In this document: positions 18,606-28,678 of the stretch, piece after piece
How the letters are laid out: each line of letters opens with the position of its first letter
How positions within the stretch are numbered: position 1 is the first letter of the stretch
From: Ostreococcus lucimarinus CCE9901
Taxonomy: Eukaryota > Chlorophyta > Mamiellophyceae > Mamiellales > Bathycoccaceae
Length of the DNA stretch: 64,000 nt
Assembly: GCF_000092065.1 (NCBI RefSeq)
Contig: NC_009363.1
Location: 248,001-312,000 of the forward strand
Direction: 5' to 3'
Made by a program: the position numbers and the translations under genes
The notes under the pieces: model-generated
Seen by the model: only the letters and a program-made list of their open reading frames with translations
Databases searched by the model: none
What the model was told of the DNA's origin: nothing

Positions 18606-19538
18606 CTACAAATCGCTAAGTGTCTGCGCGAACGCGCCCTCTAACATCGCCATCTCTTCGAACACATCGTCTCGAGACCCGTCGAGCGCGCGCGCGTCGC
18701 GTAAGAGCGCGCGTCGCGCTTCGTTCGCCGCCGCCGCGACGGCGGCTCGTCGGGCGTCCGCGGCGTCGGCGACGACGCGCGACACGCTCGCGCGCGCACG
18801 AACATCGAGCGCGTGCAACGCCGACTTCGCCGTCTCCGCGCGCGCGGCCTCGCGTTCGAGCTCGCGTTCCGCTTCGCTCGCCGGAACATCCGGCGCCGGT
18901 CCCCAAAACTCGAGCGCGCGCGACCACGCGGCGTCCACGTCCGTCTCCTCCGTCGCGTCCACGACGAACGCCGGAAACGTCGCCCCATCTCCCGGCGTCG
19001 TCACCGCCGGCGCCTCGAACGCGCGCGTCATGCGTTCGAACACCTCCTCCGGAACCGCCTCCGCGCCCTCGCGATTTCGATTTCGCCGTCTCGCCTCCTT
19101 CGTCGGCGCCGTCACGTGCGCGCACGCGCAGCTCGCCCTCGCCTCCCTCGCCGCGCGAAACACCTCCCACCGCATTCCTCTGTAATACATGTTATCGTCC
19201 ACGATCACCACCGTCTTCACGCCGTCTTCTCGCGCGTTTCCTCGTCTCGTCGCCGCGTCGACGTCCGCCGCCGCCTCGGCGCGCGCCGCTCGCCACCGCG
19301 CCGGCTCGAACGCCGTCGTCCCGTCCTCGCGCGTCATCGCGCGCAGCTCGCGCGCGTCGTAACGCGCGTGATGCGCGTCGTGCCCGCTCTCGCGCGCGCG
19401 TCGCGCGAGCGCGCGCGCGAGCGTCGTCTTCCCGACCCCCGGCAGGCCGCACAGGACGAGCACGAGCGTCTTGGACGCGTCCTCGCGCGGCGCGCGCGCC
19501 GCTCGCGGACGCGACGCGGCGTCCGAGGCGGTGGCCAT
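18606..19538 (-). CDS. PSTK: L-seryl-tRNA(Sec) kinase
   Basis: 310 aa from the ATG at 19538. Walker A GLPGVGKTT is at 31-39. The key diagnostic block is VIVDDNMYYRGMRWEVFRAA, as in archaeal/animal PSTK, followed by a RNRNREGAE-type lid segment and a PEEVFERMTRAFE helix. PSTK phosphorylates Ser-tRNA-Sec so that SepSecS can convert it to Sec-tRNA, the eukaryotic selenocysteine route. KTI12 is a related kinase, but the DDN-YYR-MR signature favours PSTK. The C-terminal part is Ala/Arg-rich and poorly conserved. Its presence fits the selenoprotein W gene 12 kb away. Confidence 0.83.
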   Translation of the reverse strand: MATASDAASRPRAARAPREDASKTLVLVLCGLPGVGKTTLARALARRARESGHDAHHARYDARELRAMTREDGTTAFEPARWRAARAEAAADVDAATRRGNAREDGVKTVVIVDDNMYYRGMRWEVFRAAREARASCACAHVTAPTKEARRRNRNREGAEAVPEEVFERMTRAFEAPAVTTPGDGATFPAFVVDATEETDVDAAWSRALEFWGPAPDVPASEAERELEREAARAETAKSALHALDVRARASVSRVVADAADARRAAVAAAANEARRALLRDARALDGSRDDVFEEMAMLEGAFAQTLSDL

Positions 19539-19616
19539 CGCGCGCGCCGCGCGCGGCGGCGCGCGCCGCGCCGCGCGCGACGCGGCGCGACGCAGCGCGC
19601 CGCAGAGCGCGACGCG

Positions 19617-20498
19617 ATGTCCCGCGGCGGCAGGAAGACGCACGCGCACGACGATCAGTACGGCGAGGTCGGACGCGGCGACGACGGCGACGCGCGCGAC
19701 GACGGCGCGCGATCGACCGGCGGCGCGGGCGCGCGGAAGGGCGCGAAGGGGAGCGTGGCGTACGTTCGAAGATTGCCAAAATTTCTAGAGGCGCACGCGG
19801 GACTTCTGGGCGCGACGACGACGACGCGCGACGACGACGACGCGCGAGCGACGGTGAACGACGCGGTGAACGCGCGGACGGAGGCGGTGCGCGGCGAGAC
19901 GGACGCGAGGGCGCGGACGGGGGCGGCGCCGCGGCGGTCGGCGTTGAGCGCGCTGGGATTCGACGACGACGAGTCGATCGCGGAGATGGCCGCGGTGCAC
20001 AAGGGCGAGGGGAACAGGGCGTTTCAAGAGAAGCGATTCGAAGACGCGGTGGCGTCGTTTTCGCGCGCGGCGGCGCTGGAGCCGAAAAATTGGGTGTTTT
20101 TTAGTAATCGGAGCGCCGCGTACGCCGAGCTTGGGCGGTACGACGACGCGTTGGATGACGCGAAGGAGACGATTCGATTGAACTGCGAGTGGACGAAGGG
20201 GTACGTTCGACTCGCGACGGCGTGCTCGGCGCTGGGTAGGTTGTCCGAGGCGACCGCGGCGTGGAGGAGGGCGTGCGAATTGGACGACGAGAACGCGTCT
20301 TTGCGGGAATCGCTCGCAAAAGCGGAAGCGGCGGAAGAGTCGTCCTTGAAGGAAGGCAAGTTCAAGTTTCAAGGGTCGAAGCGTAAAGAGACGGCCGGCG
20401 ACGGTGAAGACGTCGCCGGAGGCGATGTGACGGAGGCGAAGAAGAAGAAAAAGAAGCCGCCTCCCGCGACGCTGTCGTTTGCGGATGACGACGGGTGA
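19617..20498 (+). CDS. TPR-domain protein (STI1/Hop-like TPR block)
   Basis: 293 aa from the ATG at 19617. The N-terminal ~110 residues are acidic/Arg/Ala-rich and probably disordered. Three tetratricopeptide repeats follow: KGEGNRAFQEKRFEDAVASF, NRSAAYAELGRYDDALDDA and RLATACSALGRLSEATAAW. The first repeat has the K/N pattern of HSP90/HSP70 EEVD-binding clamps, so it may be a cochaperone. A Lys run (KKKKKKPP) near the C-terminus could be a nuclear signal. It converges on the MORN-filamin gene with 42 bp between stops. Start codons of this gene and PSTK lie only 78 bp apart in divergent orientation. Confidence 0.8.
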   Translation: MSRGGRKTHAHDDQYGEVGRGDDGDARDDGARSTGGAGARKGAKGSVAYVRRLPKFLEAHAGLLGATTTTRDDDDARATVNDAVNARTEAVRGETDARARTGAAPRRSALSALGFDDDESIAEMAAVHKGEGNRAFQEKRFEDAVASFSRAAALEPKNWVFFSNRSAAYAELGRYDDALDDAKETIRLNCEWTKGYVRLATACSALGRLSEATAAWRRACELDDENASLRESLAKAEAAEESSLKEGKFKFQGSKRKETAGDGEDVAGGDVTEAKKKKKKPPPATLSFADDDG

Positions 20499-20540
20499 GT
20501 TACGGTAGAAGTATTAATAATGTACCATGCGAAACGATTA

Positions 20541-22775
20541 TCAATCTACATCCTTTAACGAAGAGGCCGCGCGCGCGGACGTATTTTCGACGGTCGCGCT
20601 CTCCGATCGCGCGACGGATAAAACTTCGAGTTTTGCCTTCATGTCGGCGAGTTTCTTGGCTTGCTCCTCGGCACGCTTTTCCTTCATTCGCTTTTGCAAC
20701 CGACCAACCTTGTACAAGTCTTCGTAATTCGTTATCACCGCCACGTCCGGGTTCTCGCGTATGGCCTTGTCTTCCGCCGTTTCCTCGTCTTCCGATTCGG
20801 TGTCCCAACCGAAATCGTCGTCGTCGCGCGTGAAATCCGCCTTCGCAATGATTTCCCAATCTCTGGCGAGATCGTTTGGCACGGGCGCGATGGATCCTTC
20901 GGGTACGCGCGCGTCACCGCTCGGCATTTTTGACTCATGAGAGCTAGCGTGCACGCGAAGCGCGTATGGACTCGAGCCCATGAGCACGTCTCGACACGAC
21001 ACGACAAGACGGTAAAAGCCATCCTCGACGGGCTCGTACGAAGCCACGAATCGCCCGCGTCCGTCGTCTTCAATCTTCACTCCATCCTTAGTTTTGATTT
21101 CGTGTCCGTTGACGTCGGTGACCGAGATTTGCAAAGGAAGCTGCTCGCTTAAGTTTCCAAACACATCGTTATCGAATTCATCGCGAGCCTTGATCGTAAA
21201 CGATGCGCGCTGTGAAACCGCGGCTCGCCTCGTACCATCGCCTTCGACGACGCAATGCTTTGCGCTCGCACGCGCGGGCTCGACCACGACGTCGTATGGA
21301 GAGTTTCCGCACTGTTCGTCGTTTCCAATGATGACTTCGCACTGATACGCGCCGGCGACCGTGCACGTGTAGTACGCCACATACGTCCCGTCGCCGTTAT
21401 CCGTCACGGTGCCGTATTCGACGAGTTCGTCGTCCGTCTCCATGGAATCCACGTGTGTTAGCTTGACGGTAAATATATCTCCCCCGCTCAAGCGTTTATT
21501 CTTCAACTCATCCTTCGCCTCGATGCCAATCATGCTCGCTTCCCCCGCGCGCGCTTTCACGACGCCCGGCCCGAAAACTTTCGTAAACGCCGGTTCGGCG
21601 GTACTTTGGCACCAGCAATCGCGTTCCCATTCGCCGCGATACTTTGTGCCATCGGCGAAGACGCACACGCCGTAACCGTGTCGCTCGTCTCGCACCCACT
21701 CGCCTTGATATTCATCACCGTTGGCGTACGTGCACGCGCCTTTGCCGTGTCGCTTACCGTCACACCACTCGCCCTGGTAAATTGTGCCGTCGGCGTACAA
21801 TCGCTTGCCTTTGCCGTTTTCGGCGTCTTCGTCGAACGCGCCGCGATACTCCTCACCGAGGTCGGTGAATTTGCAAACGCCCTGTCCTTTTCGACGACCC
21901 CCTTCAAAGTCTCCAACGTACTCGAACGTCGCTGTTTTCAACACGCCCTTGCCGTGATACTGATCGTCTCGCCACTCGCCGTCGTACGTCGATCCCGTGG
22001 CGAGTTCGCACTTGCCTCGCCCGTGCCTGAGATCGTCGCGCCACTGCCCTATGTACTTGTACGACCCAACGGCGGCAAACTTACCGCGACCATGCCGATA
22101 ATCACCGCGCCACTCTCCGTCGTACTCCACCGATCCGTCCTTCGCCGCGTACCTTCCGCGCACTCGCGATCCCGAAAGCGTCGCGCCGTTAAACGTGGAC
22201 CCGTCCGCGTACGTATACATCCCATTACCCTCGACGATATCATCCACCCATTCGCCCTCGTACACGTCCCCGCTCGCGAAACGTTGCGTACCCCACCCCC
22301 AGCGATGATCATTCTTCCACTCACCCTCGTACACGTCGCCGTTGACGTACTCGCACCTCCCTCGCCCGCACGTCTTGTCGTCTTCCCATTCGCCCTCGTA
22401 CTTCAATCCCGACTTGAATGTCATCGTCCCTCGTCCGTGTCGCTTATCGTCCCTCCAGTACCCATCGTACACGTCCCCAGTGCTACACACGTGTCTCCCT
22501 CGTCCGTGTCGCGTCTCATCGACGCACTCGCCCACGTACTCGTCGCCGTTCGTGTACTCGAGCGCGCGCTCGTCGTAATACCGAGGCTCGAGCGCTTCCG
22601 CCTCATCCACGATCGCGCGCGACTCCGCGTCGTCCTCGGCGCGCGCGAGCATTTCCCTTCGCACCGCGCGCAACCGCTCGAGCTCCGCGCGCATCTCCTC
22701 CGTCGTCCGTTTCTTCCCTCCATCATCCGCCTCCGCCTCGCGCGTCCCGACGATTCGTCCATGATCGACGCTCGC

Positions 22776-22808
<33 letters not shown>

Positions 22809-22841
22809 CGCGTCCTCGTCGCGCAATTCTTCGATGATCAT
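20541..22841 (-). CDS. MORN-repeat protein fused to filamin-type Ig repeats
   Basis: 766 aa from the ATG at 22841. An acidic and coiled N-terminus (~90 aa) precedes about 13-14 MORN repeats of the form Y-x-G-E-W-x-D-x-x-x-G-x-G, for example YDGEWRDDQYHGKG and YQGEWCDGKRHGKG. Two filamin/ABP280-type Ig repeats follow, recognisable from VTDNGDGTYVAYYTCTVAGA plus SPYDVVVE, and VEDDGRGRF-like EDDGRGRFVASYEPVEDGFY plus SSPYALRVHA. The C-terminus is coiled (KRMKEKRAEEQAKKLADMKA). MORN repeats bind membranes or phosphoinositides and filamin repeats bind partner peptides, so a cortical scaffold is plausible (inference). I do not recognise a named orthologue. Confidence 0.85.
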
Positions 22842-23266
22842 TTCCCTCGACCGAACGCGCGCGCGCGTCGCGCCGTCGCGTCGCCGTGTCGCGCGCGCGC
22901 CGCGTTCGCGCGCGCCGTCGTCTCGAGCGTTACGCGTGCGTTTCTCGCGCGCGCTCGACGAGTCGACGCCGTCGCGCGCGCGCGCCGTCGCGCGCGCGTC
23001 GCGCGTCGCGCGCCATCGACGCGAGAAATTTCGCGTCGTCGGTTCGTCGCGCGCCGTCGTCGCGCGCGGCGTCGCGCGCGCGCGACGGCGTCGATTCGTC
23101 GCGTCGCGTCGCGCGTCTCTCGCGCGTCGCCTCGACCGCTCGAGGTCGCGCGCGCGATCGAGCGAGGGGTCGTCACTCGCGCGCGCACGACGCGGCGACG
23201 TCGGCGCGCGGGCGAGCGCGCGCGCGCGATCGACGCGCGTCGCGGTCGGTCGGTCGGTCGGTCGCG

Positions 23267-23297
<31 letters not shown>

Positions 23298-23353
23298 AAC
23301 GCGACGAAAGTTTGGATTGGATTGGATTGGACTGGTTTGGATTGGATTCGACG
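22842..23353. promoter_or_regulatory. Long divergent promoter with microrepeats (MORN-filamin / coiled-coil gene)
   Basis: 512 bp between divergent ATGs. The MORN-side 400 bp is CGCG-rich. The other end holds three short repeat tracts next to each other at 23243-23349 (see repeat entry). I see no TATA box and no credible ORF. Confidence 0.5.
23243..23349. repeat. Cluster of three microrepeats: GGTC, GCGAC and GGATT tracts
   Basis: About five copies of GGTC at 23243-23264, then GCGAC repeats at about 23271-23297, then imperfect GGATT copies at 23310-23349 ending five bases before the ATG at 23354. The last tract would be in the 5' UTR. Confidence 0.8.
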
Positions 23354-24220
23354 ATGTCGGACGCGGTGGCGGGCGCGGATGAGACCGTGGGGCGACGGAC
23401 GACGCGACGGGGCGCGGACGGCGGCGCGGGGAGCGCGCAGGCGGCGGCGAGGCGGGAAACGATCGAGATGCGGACGGAGCGGTACGCGAATTGTAGGGTG
23501 CATAAGAATTGCGGGGACGCGTACTGCGAGTTTCGGAAGCTGGCGTGGGAGTTTCGAGCGGTGCGGGATCGAGCAGAGGCGAAAGGGTCGAAGGCGAAGG
23601 CGGTCGCGGAGGCGTGGGTGAGAGCGGCGATGAAGGAGGACGACGCGTGGAATGAGGCGGCGGAGAGGGAGCGGAAGAGGTTGCGGGCGGAGGCGGCAAA
23701 GGTGACGAAGGCGATGGAGCTCGCGGCGAGAAGCGCGCCGACGGAGCGAGAATTGAGACGCGCGCGGGCAAAAGAGTTGAAGCGTCTCGATGGAGACGCC
23801 GATGTGAGCGAAGAACCGTCGCGCGCGGGGACGCCACCGCCGGAGACGGAGGAGGAAAAGAAGACACGACAGGCGATGGAGATTTACGAGAAGCGCATGC
23901 AGCGCGTGCGCGACTTGACCAAACGCCGCGCCATGCTCTTGGCTCGCGCCAGTACGGTGGTGGTGCACCCGGGAACAAACAAGGTGATCGCGTTGTCAAC
24001 GCCCGAAGAGCTGTCAATCGTGCTGAAGATTGAGGCAAAGAAGAAGGCGCAGATGGAACAGAGGCGGCGTCAACGCGGCTTGAAGCGTCCGATGAAGGGT
24101 CCGAACATTGGCGACATGTACAGAATGCCGCGTCTTTTCGAGGAAGTCTGGCTGTATGAAGACAGCAACGTGGACGAACCGACTATTTCGGATTTGATTC
24201 ACATGAACATAGGAATGTAG
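23354..24220 (+). CDS. Unknown coiled-coil protein
   Basis: 288 aa. There is an acidic/Arg-rich N-terminus, then a Cys-containing segment (NCRVHKNCGDAYCEFRKLAW). Charged helices follow, rich in Ala/Glu/Lys/Arg (AERERKRLRAEAAKVTKAME). The C-terminal block is the most protein-like: ARASTVVVHPGTNKVIAL, then RGLKRPMKGPNIGDMYRMP and a terminal acidic ISDLIHMNIGM. The composition suggests a nuclear or RNA-associated structural protein, but I recognise no domain. It converges on NAD synthetase with 39 bp between stops. Confidence 0.65.
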   Translation: MSDAVAGADETVGRRTTRRGADGGAGSAQAAARRETIEMRTERYANCRVHKNCGDAYCEFRKLAWEFRAVRDRAEAKGSKAKAVAEAWVRAAMKEDDAWNEAAERERKRLRAEAAKVTKAMELAARSAPTERELRRARAKELKRLDGDADVSEEPSRAGTPPPETEEEKKTRQAMEIYEKRMQRVRDLTKRRAMLLARASTVVVHPGTNKVIALSTPEELSIVLKIEAKKKAQMEQRRRQRGLKRPMKGPNIGDMYRMPRLFEEVWLYEDSNVDEPTISDLIHMNIGM

Positions 24221-24259
24221 CTCTCTACCAATACAATTAAAGAGAATTCTAAAGACTCT

Positions 24260-26359
24260 TCACGACGACTTTTCTCGCTCGACGATTTCGTCAATCTTAC
24301 GGAACTGCCACGGCCATCGCACGTTGTACAGGAACTGTCGCTGATCGAATCTATTGTCGTCCGGCGAGTAATTTTCAGCGTGATACGACGGCGTGAGCGT
24401 TGTCATCTTGTGCCTGTTGCACGAATAAAAGAAGAAAAATTTCTTCACCTTTTCGGCGATTTCGCTCGCAGAGAGCCCGCGATCCGCCCACTCCACGGTG
24501 TACAGACGCTTGAACATCGCCACTGGTCCAAGACGGGCGATTTTACGCAACCTTCCGTAAACACCGAGATCGTCGTAACTCATACCCATGTCCTCTTCGT
24601 CGGTTTGTACGTAGTCATCGCGAATAGGTTCGAGTTCCGCGGTAGGCGGCGCCTTTTCGACTTCTGCGAGCGTGGGATATCCCAAATTCATCGCCCCCCA
24701 GCGCAAGAACGATCGCAAATCGGCTTTGCTGATGCCGCCAATCGGATTTACGTCGGCACTCGAGCAATCGTACTTGGTCATGTATCCTCTCAATCCCTCG
24801 TCCACGTTCGCGCTCCCCAACACGAGCAAAAAGCCAGATTTACCTCGAACCCAAGGCAAAAGTTGCGCGAAAAGGAAGGACAAAACCATGCGCACGCGAG
24901 CTTGGATGTTTTGAAGCGCCAAGTTTTCCGCGTTTGACCCGCCGTCCACCTTAAATTTCGGCGTTTTCCCAGTCACCGTGGTGAAGAATGTTACGACGGC
25001 TGTCACCACGACGTCGATGGCGACGCTCAAATGCGAGGCGCCGATATCATTCGCGAGCGCCGCCGCGCGCGCGCGCGTCTCCGCGCTGCTGTTGTCCGTG
25101 CCAAGGTAAACAGTCGTAAATATCATCTTCGCCAACTCTTCGGCGCTCGGGATCGGGACGTCGCTCGCAAGTTGGGCGACGCGACGAATATCGTCGGCGA
25201 CAATCGCGTCCCCCGCGCTCGCCGCCCTGGTGACTAGTTGACACATGCTTCCGACGATGGCGGCCGTGCTGGCCGAGTCGGCGCCTCCGGAAAGCGGCAA
25301 AAAGTATCCGCTCGCGCCCGAGCGCCTGAGATAATCCCACAACCAGCACGCTGGCCCGAGCGCGATTTCCTCCTCGGGCGCATGAAACGAAATTGCCCGC
25401 TTCGGCGTCACCTTGAGATTCTCAGAAACGCACAGCTTGCCCGATACACGCACGGTAGGTATGCGCTTCACACTCGCCGCTTGTACACTCATCGATTGAA
25501 ACGCTCCTCGATGCGATTGAACTTCATCGAGATCCACCGTCGCGGCGACGACTTCGACGTCGCTCACGTCGAATTGTTTCCCTTGCGCCACGATTTCCCC
25601 ATTCACCGCGATGCACGCGCATCCATCGTAGTACAATCGCCCACCGTCACACCCGCGCTGATTGGAGTACAAATACACCCCACCCGCCTTCCCACTCGCG
25701 CTCTTGATCAAATTCATCCTGGCGTCCAACTTTCTCAATTGGTGGTGCGACCCGCTCCCGTTGCTCACGATTTCAATCCCATTCAACGCCAACGCGATGT
25801 GCGGCGCGTCGGGCGTCCACAACTCCTCACACGTCTCGCATCCTAATCCCGCGTCGTCGAACACCACCGCTCCGTCCCCGAACGCCACGCTCGTTTTCCC
25901 GTCCATTCCGAACCTCGCGCAACTCTCCGGCAGCGTAAACTCCTCCACTTCGTTCGCGCGCGTCCACGCCGTGAACCACCGCGACTCGCGATAATTCCCA
26001 TCATCCGCCAGCGCTCTCTTCGGTCGCACGAACGCGATCGCGCCGTCGACGATGATGACTCGACAATTATACCTCGCCCCGCGCGTCGTCGCCGGCGCGC
26101 CGACGTCCACCACCGCCCCGCGCATCAATTCCTTCTCCTCGCACAGCTTCGCGATCACCTCCCACGCGTGCGTCTCCGTGTCGCGCTCGTGAAAGTGATC
26201 CTCGCACCCGTACCCGCACGTCTCGAGCTCGGGCCCGACGCGATAGCGCGCGCCGAGTCTTTTCGCGCGCAGGATGCTCTCTCGAATCCGCGCGTAATTT
26301 CCATCAAAGTCCAGCGCCCACTGGTTCAGCGCGCAGCACGCGACGGCGACGACGCGCAT
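24260..26359 (-). CDS. NADSYN1: Glutamine-dependent NAD+ synthetase
   Basis: 699 aa from the ATG at 26359, matching eukaryotic two-domain enzymes (~700). The N-terminal nitrilase-type glutaminase starts VAVACCALNQWALDF, has the catalytic-Glu segment VGPELETCGYGCEDHF and the Cys-nucleophile region GCETCEELWTP. The C-terminal synthetase has the ATP pyrophosphatase P-loop SGGADSAST near residue 358, plus VYLGTDNSS, ANVDEGLRGYMTKYDCSSAD and FFFYSCNRHKMTTLTPSYHA. It uses glutamine-derived ammonia to convert deamido-NAD to NAD+, the last step of NAD synthesis. It is divergent from the TIG-domain gene with a 223-bp CGCG-rich gap. Confidence 0.96.
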   Translation of the reverse strand: MRVVAVACCALNQWALDFDGNYARIRESILRAKRLGARYRVGPELETCGYGCEDHFHERDTETHAWEVIAKLCEEKELMRGAVVDVGAPATTRGARYNCRVIIVDGAIAFVRPKRALADDGNYRESRWFTAWTRANEVEEFTLPESCARFGMDGKTSVAFGDGAVVFDDAGLGCETCEELWTPDAPHIALALNGIEIVSNGSGSHHQLRKLDARMNLIKSASGKAGGVYLYSNQRGCDGGRLYYDGCACIAVNGEIVAQGKQFDVSDVEVVAATVDLDEVQSHRGAFQSMSVQAASVKRIPTVRVSGKLCVSENLKVTPKRAISFHAPEEEIALGPACWLWDYLRRSGASGYFLPLSGGADSASTAAIVGSMCQLVTRAASAGDAIVADDIRRVAQLASDVPIPSAEELAKMIFTTVYLGTDNSSAETRARAAALANDIGASHLSVAIDVVVTAVVTFFTTVTGKTPKFKVDGGSNAENLALQNIQARVRMVLSFLFAQLLPWVRGKSGFLLVLGSANVDEGLRGYMTKYDCSSADVNPIGGISKADLRSFLRWGAMNLGYPTLAEVEKAPPTAELEPIRDDYVQTDEEDMGMSYDDLGVYGRLRKIARLGPVAMFKRLYTVEWADRGLSASEIAEKVKKFFFFYSCNRHKMTTLTPSYHAENYSPDDNRFDQRQFLYNVRWPWQFRKIDEIVEREKSS

Positions 26360-26582
26360 GTCGAACCTTTTCGCGCGTCGTTTCGCGCGCGATTCGGCGC
26401 GCGCCGTTCTCGCGCGTCGGCGCGCGGCGCGCGAATCGTCGAATTTCCGGGAAATCGCACCACCGGACGCGTCAGAGACCGACGCGCGTCGGACCGTCGG
26501 CGACGGACGCGCCGCGCGCGCGCGCGAGGCGTCGCGCATGACCCGCGCGCGCGCGCGGACGTGATCGAGCGACGCGCGCGCG

Positions 26583-28637
26583 ATGCGCCGCCGCGCTCGC
26601 GAACGCGACCGCGCGCGAAGCGCCGCGGCATCGCGCGTCGTCGCGCTCGCGCTCGCGCTCGCGGGCGCGGCGAACGCGCGCGCGCGCGCGGCGAACGCGG
26701 GCGGGGGCGGACGACCGTCGTTCGAGGCGGCGGTGCTGCCGCCGAGCGCGTTCGCGGGACGGACGAGCGCGGTGACGGTGCACGGTTTGAACTTTTTGCC
26801 GGGCCGGGACGCGGCGTGCGCGGATTGTAACGCGAACGGCGCCGCGACGACGCGGTGCGCGTTCGGAGACGCGAGGGATAACGGTGCGGTGAGCGCGTTC
26901 GATGGCTCGGACGCGAGCGCGTTTGAGTGCGCGGTGAACGCGGTGGACGGGGCGACGGGGACGCCGAGGCTGGGCTTCGCGCGCGGGAGTTGGAGCGCGA
27001 ACGGAGGGTACGATTGGGCGGTGTTCGGGGGCGAGAGCGGGGGGGGGGAGGATGGCAGCGTGCACTTCATGAAGATACCGAGCGTGGATGACGTCATCGC
27101 GAGCGTGGCACCGATGGGAATGCCGACGTACGCGACGGGTGGAGATTTCGCGCGAGGCGCGCTCGGGTGTTACTTTGAGTCCAGAAACGACGCGGGGTCG
27201 TGGGTGATGCGGGCGACGGGGACGGCGGCGGAGGCGGCCGAACACAGAGGGCTGTTTGTGAGCTCCGCGCTGTATCGATGCGAATCGCCGACGTACGAGA
27301 GGACGACGCCGTCCAAGGCGACGCTGGCGCGGTTCGCCGTCGGCGTCTTGGGAAACGACGGCGGCTCGCTGACGAATGTGGTGAGTTATAAGGAAAACTA
27401 CTGGCTCACCCCGGGCGCGGCGACCGTGAGTAGTGGGACGTACGGTCTCACTGGGGGAGAGACGATCAGCGTCGGAGTGAGCGATTCGGATGGAGATTGG
27501 GCAAACATCGGTTGTCTCGTGGGAACGACGCGCGTGAGCGCGCGGTCGGTGTCTACGTCCACGGTGACGTGCGTAGCCCCTGCGCGCGCGGAGGATGATA
27601 TTGCGAACGTGCCGATCATGGTTGGCGTACGGTATGCCGAACAGAGCGCGTCGGTCGTGACGAGATCGACGGACGTGACGACGTACTCGGGCGGTACGCC
27701 AAAGCCGACGAGCCCGTACGAACTCCTCAACGACGAGTTATTCCTATTCGGTCGCGGGAAACAAGTCATGCAAGTTTCTTCAGAAGAAGATTTCACGTGC
27801 GTGTTGACTACGGTTGTCGACAACGTGACTTCGGTGTTCAAATCGACGACGGCGAACGCGTCTCCCTTTGACCAAATCTTAAACTGTCTCCTTCCTTTGA
27901 ACGTCGAGGTGGGATTCGTGGCGATGGGCATCACCGGTGGGAAATACGAGGGCGTGACGCAAGTCATGTTCGTCGATCCACCGCGGGCGATCAGCGCGTC
28001 GCCAAGACGAAGCCCGAGCGAAGGCGGTGGCATCGTGTGGGTGTACGGCTCGAATTTGAACGCCGGCACCGATCCGTACTCGTCGTGCGTGTTCACTGCC
28101 GACGAGTCGTCGAGTTTCAAATGGGCAGTGGGAACCGGCGCTCGCGCGAGTTCCGCTCTCGTCGCGTGCGAGCTACCGCCCGCGGCGTCCGTGGTGGTGC
28201 AGAACAATCAGCGAACAACGGCGGTGGCCGTCGTCATGCGTCCTGCTTCGGCGAGCGCGAACGCCTTGGATTCGGGAGCTTCGATCGAGTATGCCGTAAA
28301 CGTCGCGTCGGCGTCCATATCTCCAGTGCGTGGATCGTTAGAAGGAGGGACACCCGTGCGCCTGGATCCGACTATGACGTGGGTCGTGTCGCAAAGCTCG
28401 TCGGGGACGCCAGATACGGATGATTTCGGCACGGGTGGGTGTCGCTTCAGCGCTGTCACCGTGTCCGCGCGCGTCGCCGACTCGGGAGCGATCGAGTGCG
28501 TGTCACCGTCGCTAGGTAACTTTCCGTACGCCAACGCACCGGTCGCGATCGCGGTGGATTGGCGAACGAGCTCGTCGCCCCTCGTCTTCTTTACGAGTAC
28601 GAACACGTTTCTCAACTTTTCATACGTTCGATTCTAG
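26583..28637 (+). CDS. Secreted protein with IPT/TIG domains
   Basis: 684 aa. The Arg-rich start plus hydrophobic ALALALAGAANA segment looks like a signal peptide or anchor ending near residue 37. Several Ig-like TIG-type units are visible: SAVTVHGLNFLPG (~61), YGLTGGETISVGVSDSDGDW (~296), SPRRSPSEGGGIVWVYGSNL (~470) and SPVRGSLEGGTPVRLDP (~579). Each is followed by paired Cys (for example GCLVGT...VTCVAP and SCVFTAD...VACELP). No C-terminal membrane span is visible. Such repeats form extracellular adhesion or cell-surface structures. No catalytic domain is recognised. Confidence 0.75.
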   Translation: MRRRARERDRARSAAASRVVALALALAGAANARARAANAGGGGRPSFEAAVLPPSAFAGRTSAVTVHGLNFLPGRDAACADCNANGAATTRCAFGDARDNGAVSAFDGSDASAFECAVNAVDGATGTPRLGFARGSWSANGGYDWAVFGGESGGGEDGSVHFMKIPSVDDVIASVAPMGMPTYATGGDFARGALGCYFESRNDAGSWVMRATGTAAEAAEHRGLFVSSALYRCESPTYERTTPSKATLARFAVGVLGNDGGSLTNVVSYKENYWLTPGAATVSSGTYGLTGGETISVGVSDSDGDWANIGCLVGTTRVSARSVSTSTVTCVAPARAEDDIANVPIMVGVRYAEQSASVVTRSTDVTTYSGGTPKPTSPYELLNDELFLFGRGKQVMQVSSEEDFTCVLTTVVDNVTSVFKSTTANASPFDQILNCLLPLNVEVGFVAMGITGGKYEGVTQVMFVDPPRAISASPRRSPSEGGGIVWVYGSNLNAGTDPYSSCVFTADESSSFKWAVGTGARASSALVACELPPAASVVVQNNQRTTAVAVVMRPASASANALDSGASIEYAVNVASASISPVRGSLEGGTPVRLDPTMTWVVSQSSSGTPDTDDFGTGGCRFSAVTVSARVADSGAIECVSPSLGNFPYANAPVAIAVDWRTSSSPLVFFTSTNTFLNFSYVRF

Positions 28638-28678
28638 CTCATCGATTAGCACATGTATTTCAGCAGCGTCTAGATCCA

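Noticed and set aside
21606-23621. 671-codon plus-strand ORF across the MORN-filamin gene
   Set aside because: It is the antisense shadow of MORN repeats and the CGCG promoter; no domain pattern is visible, while the minus strand has clear MORN and filamin repeats.
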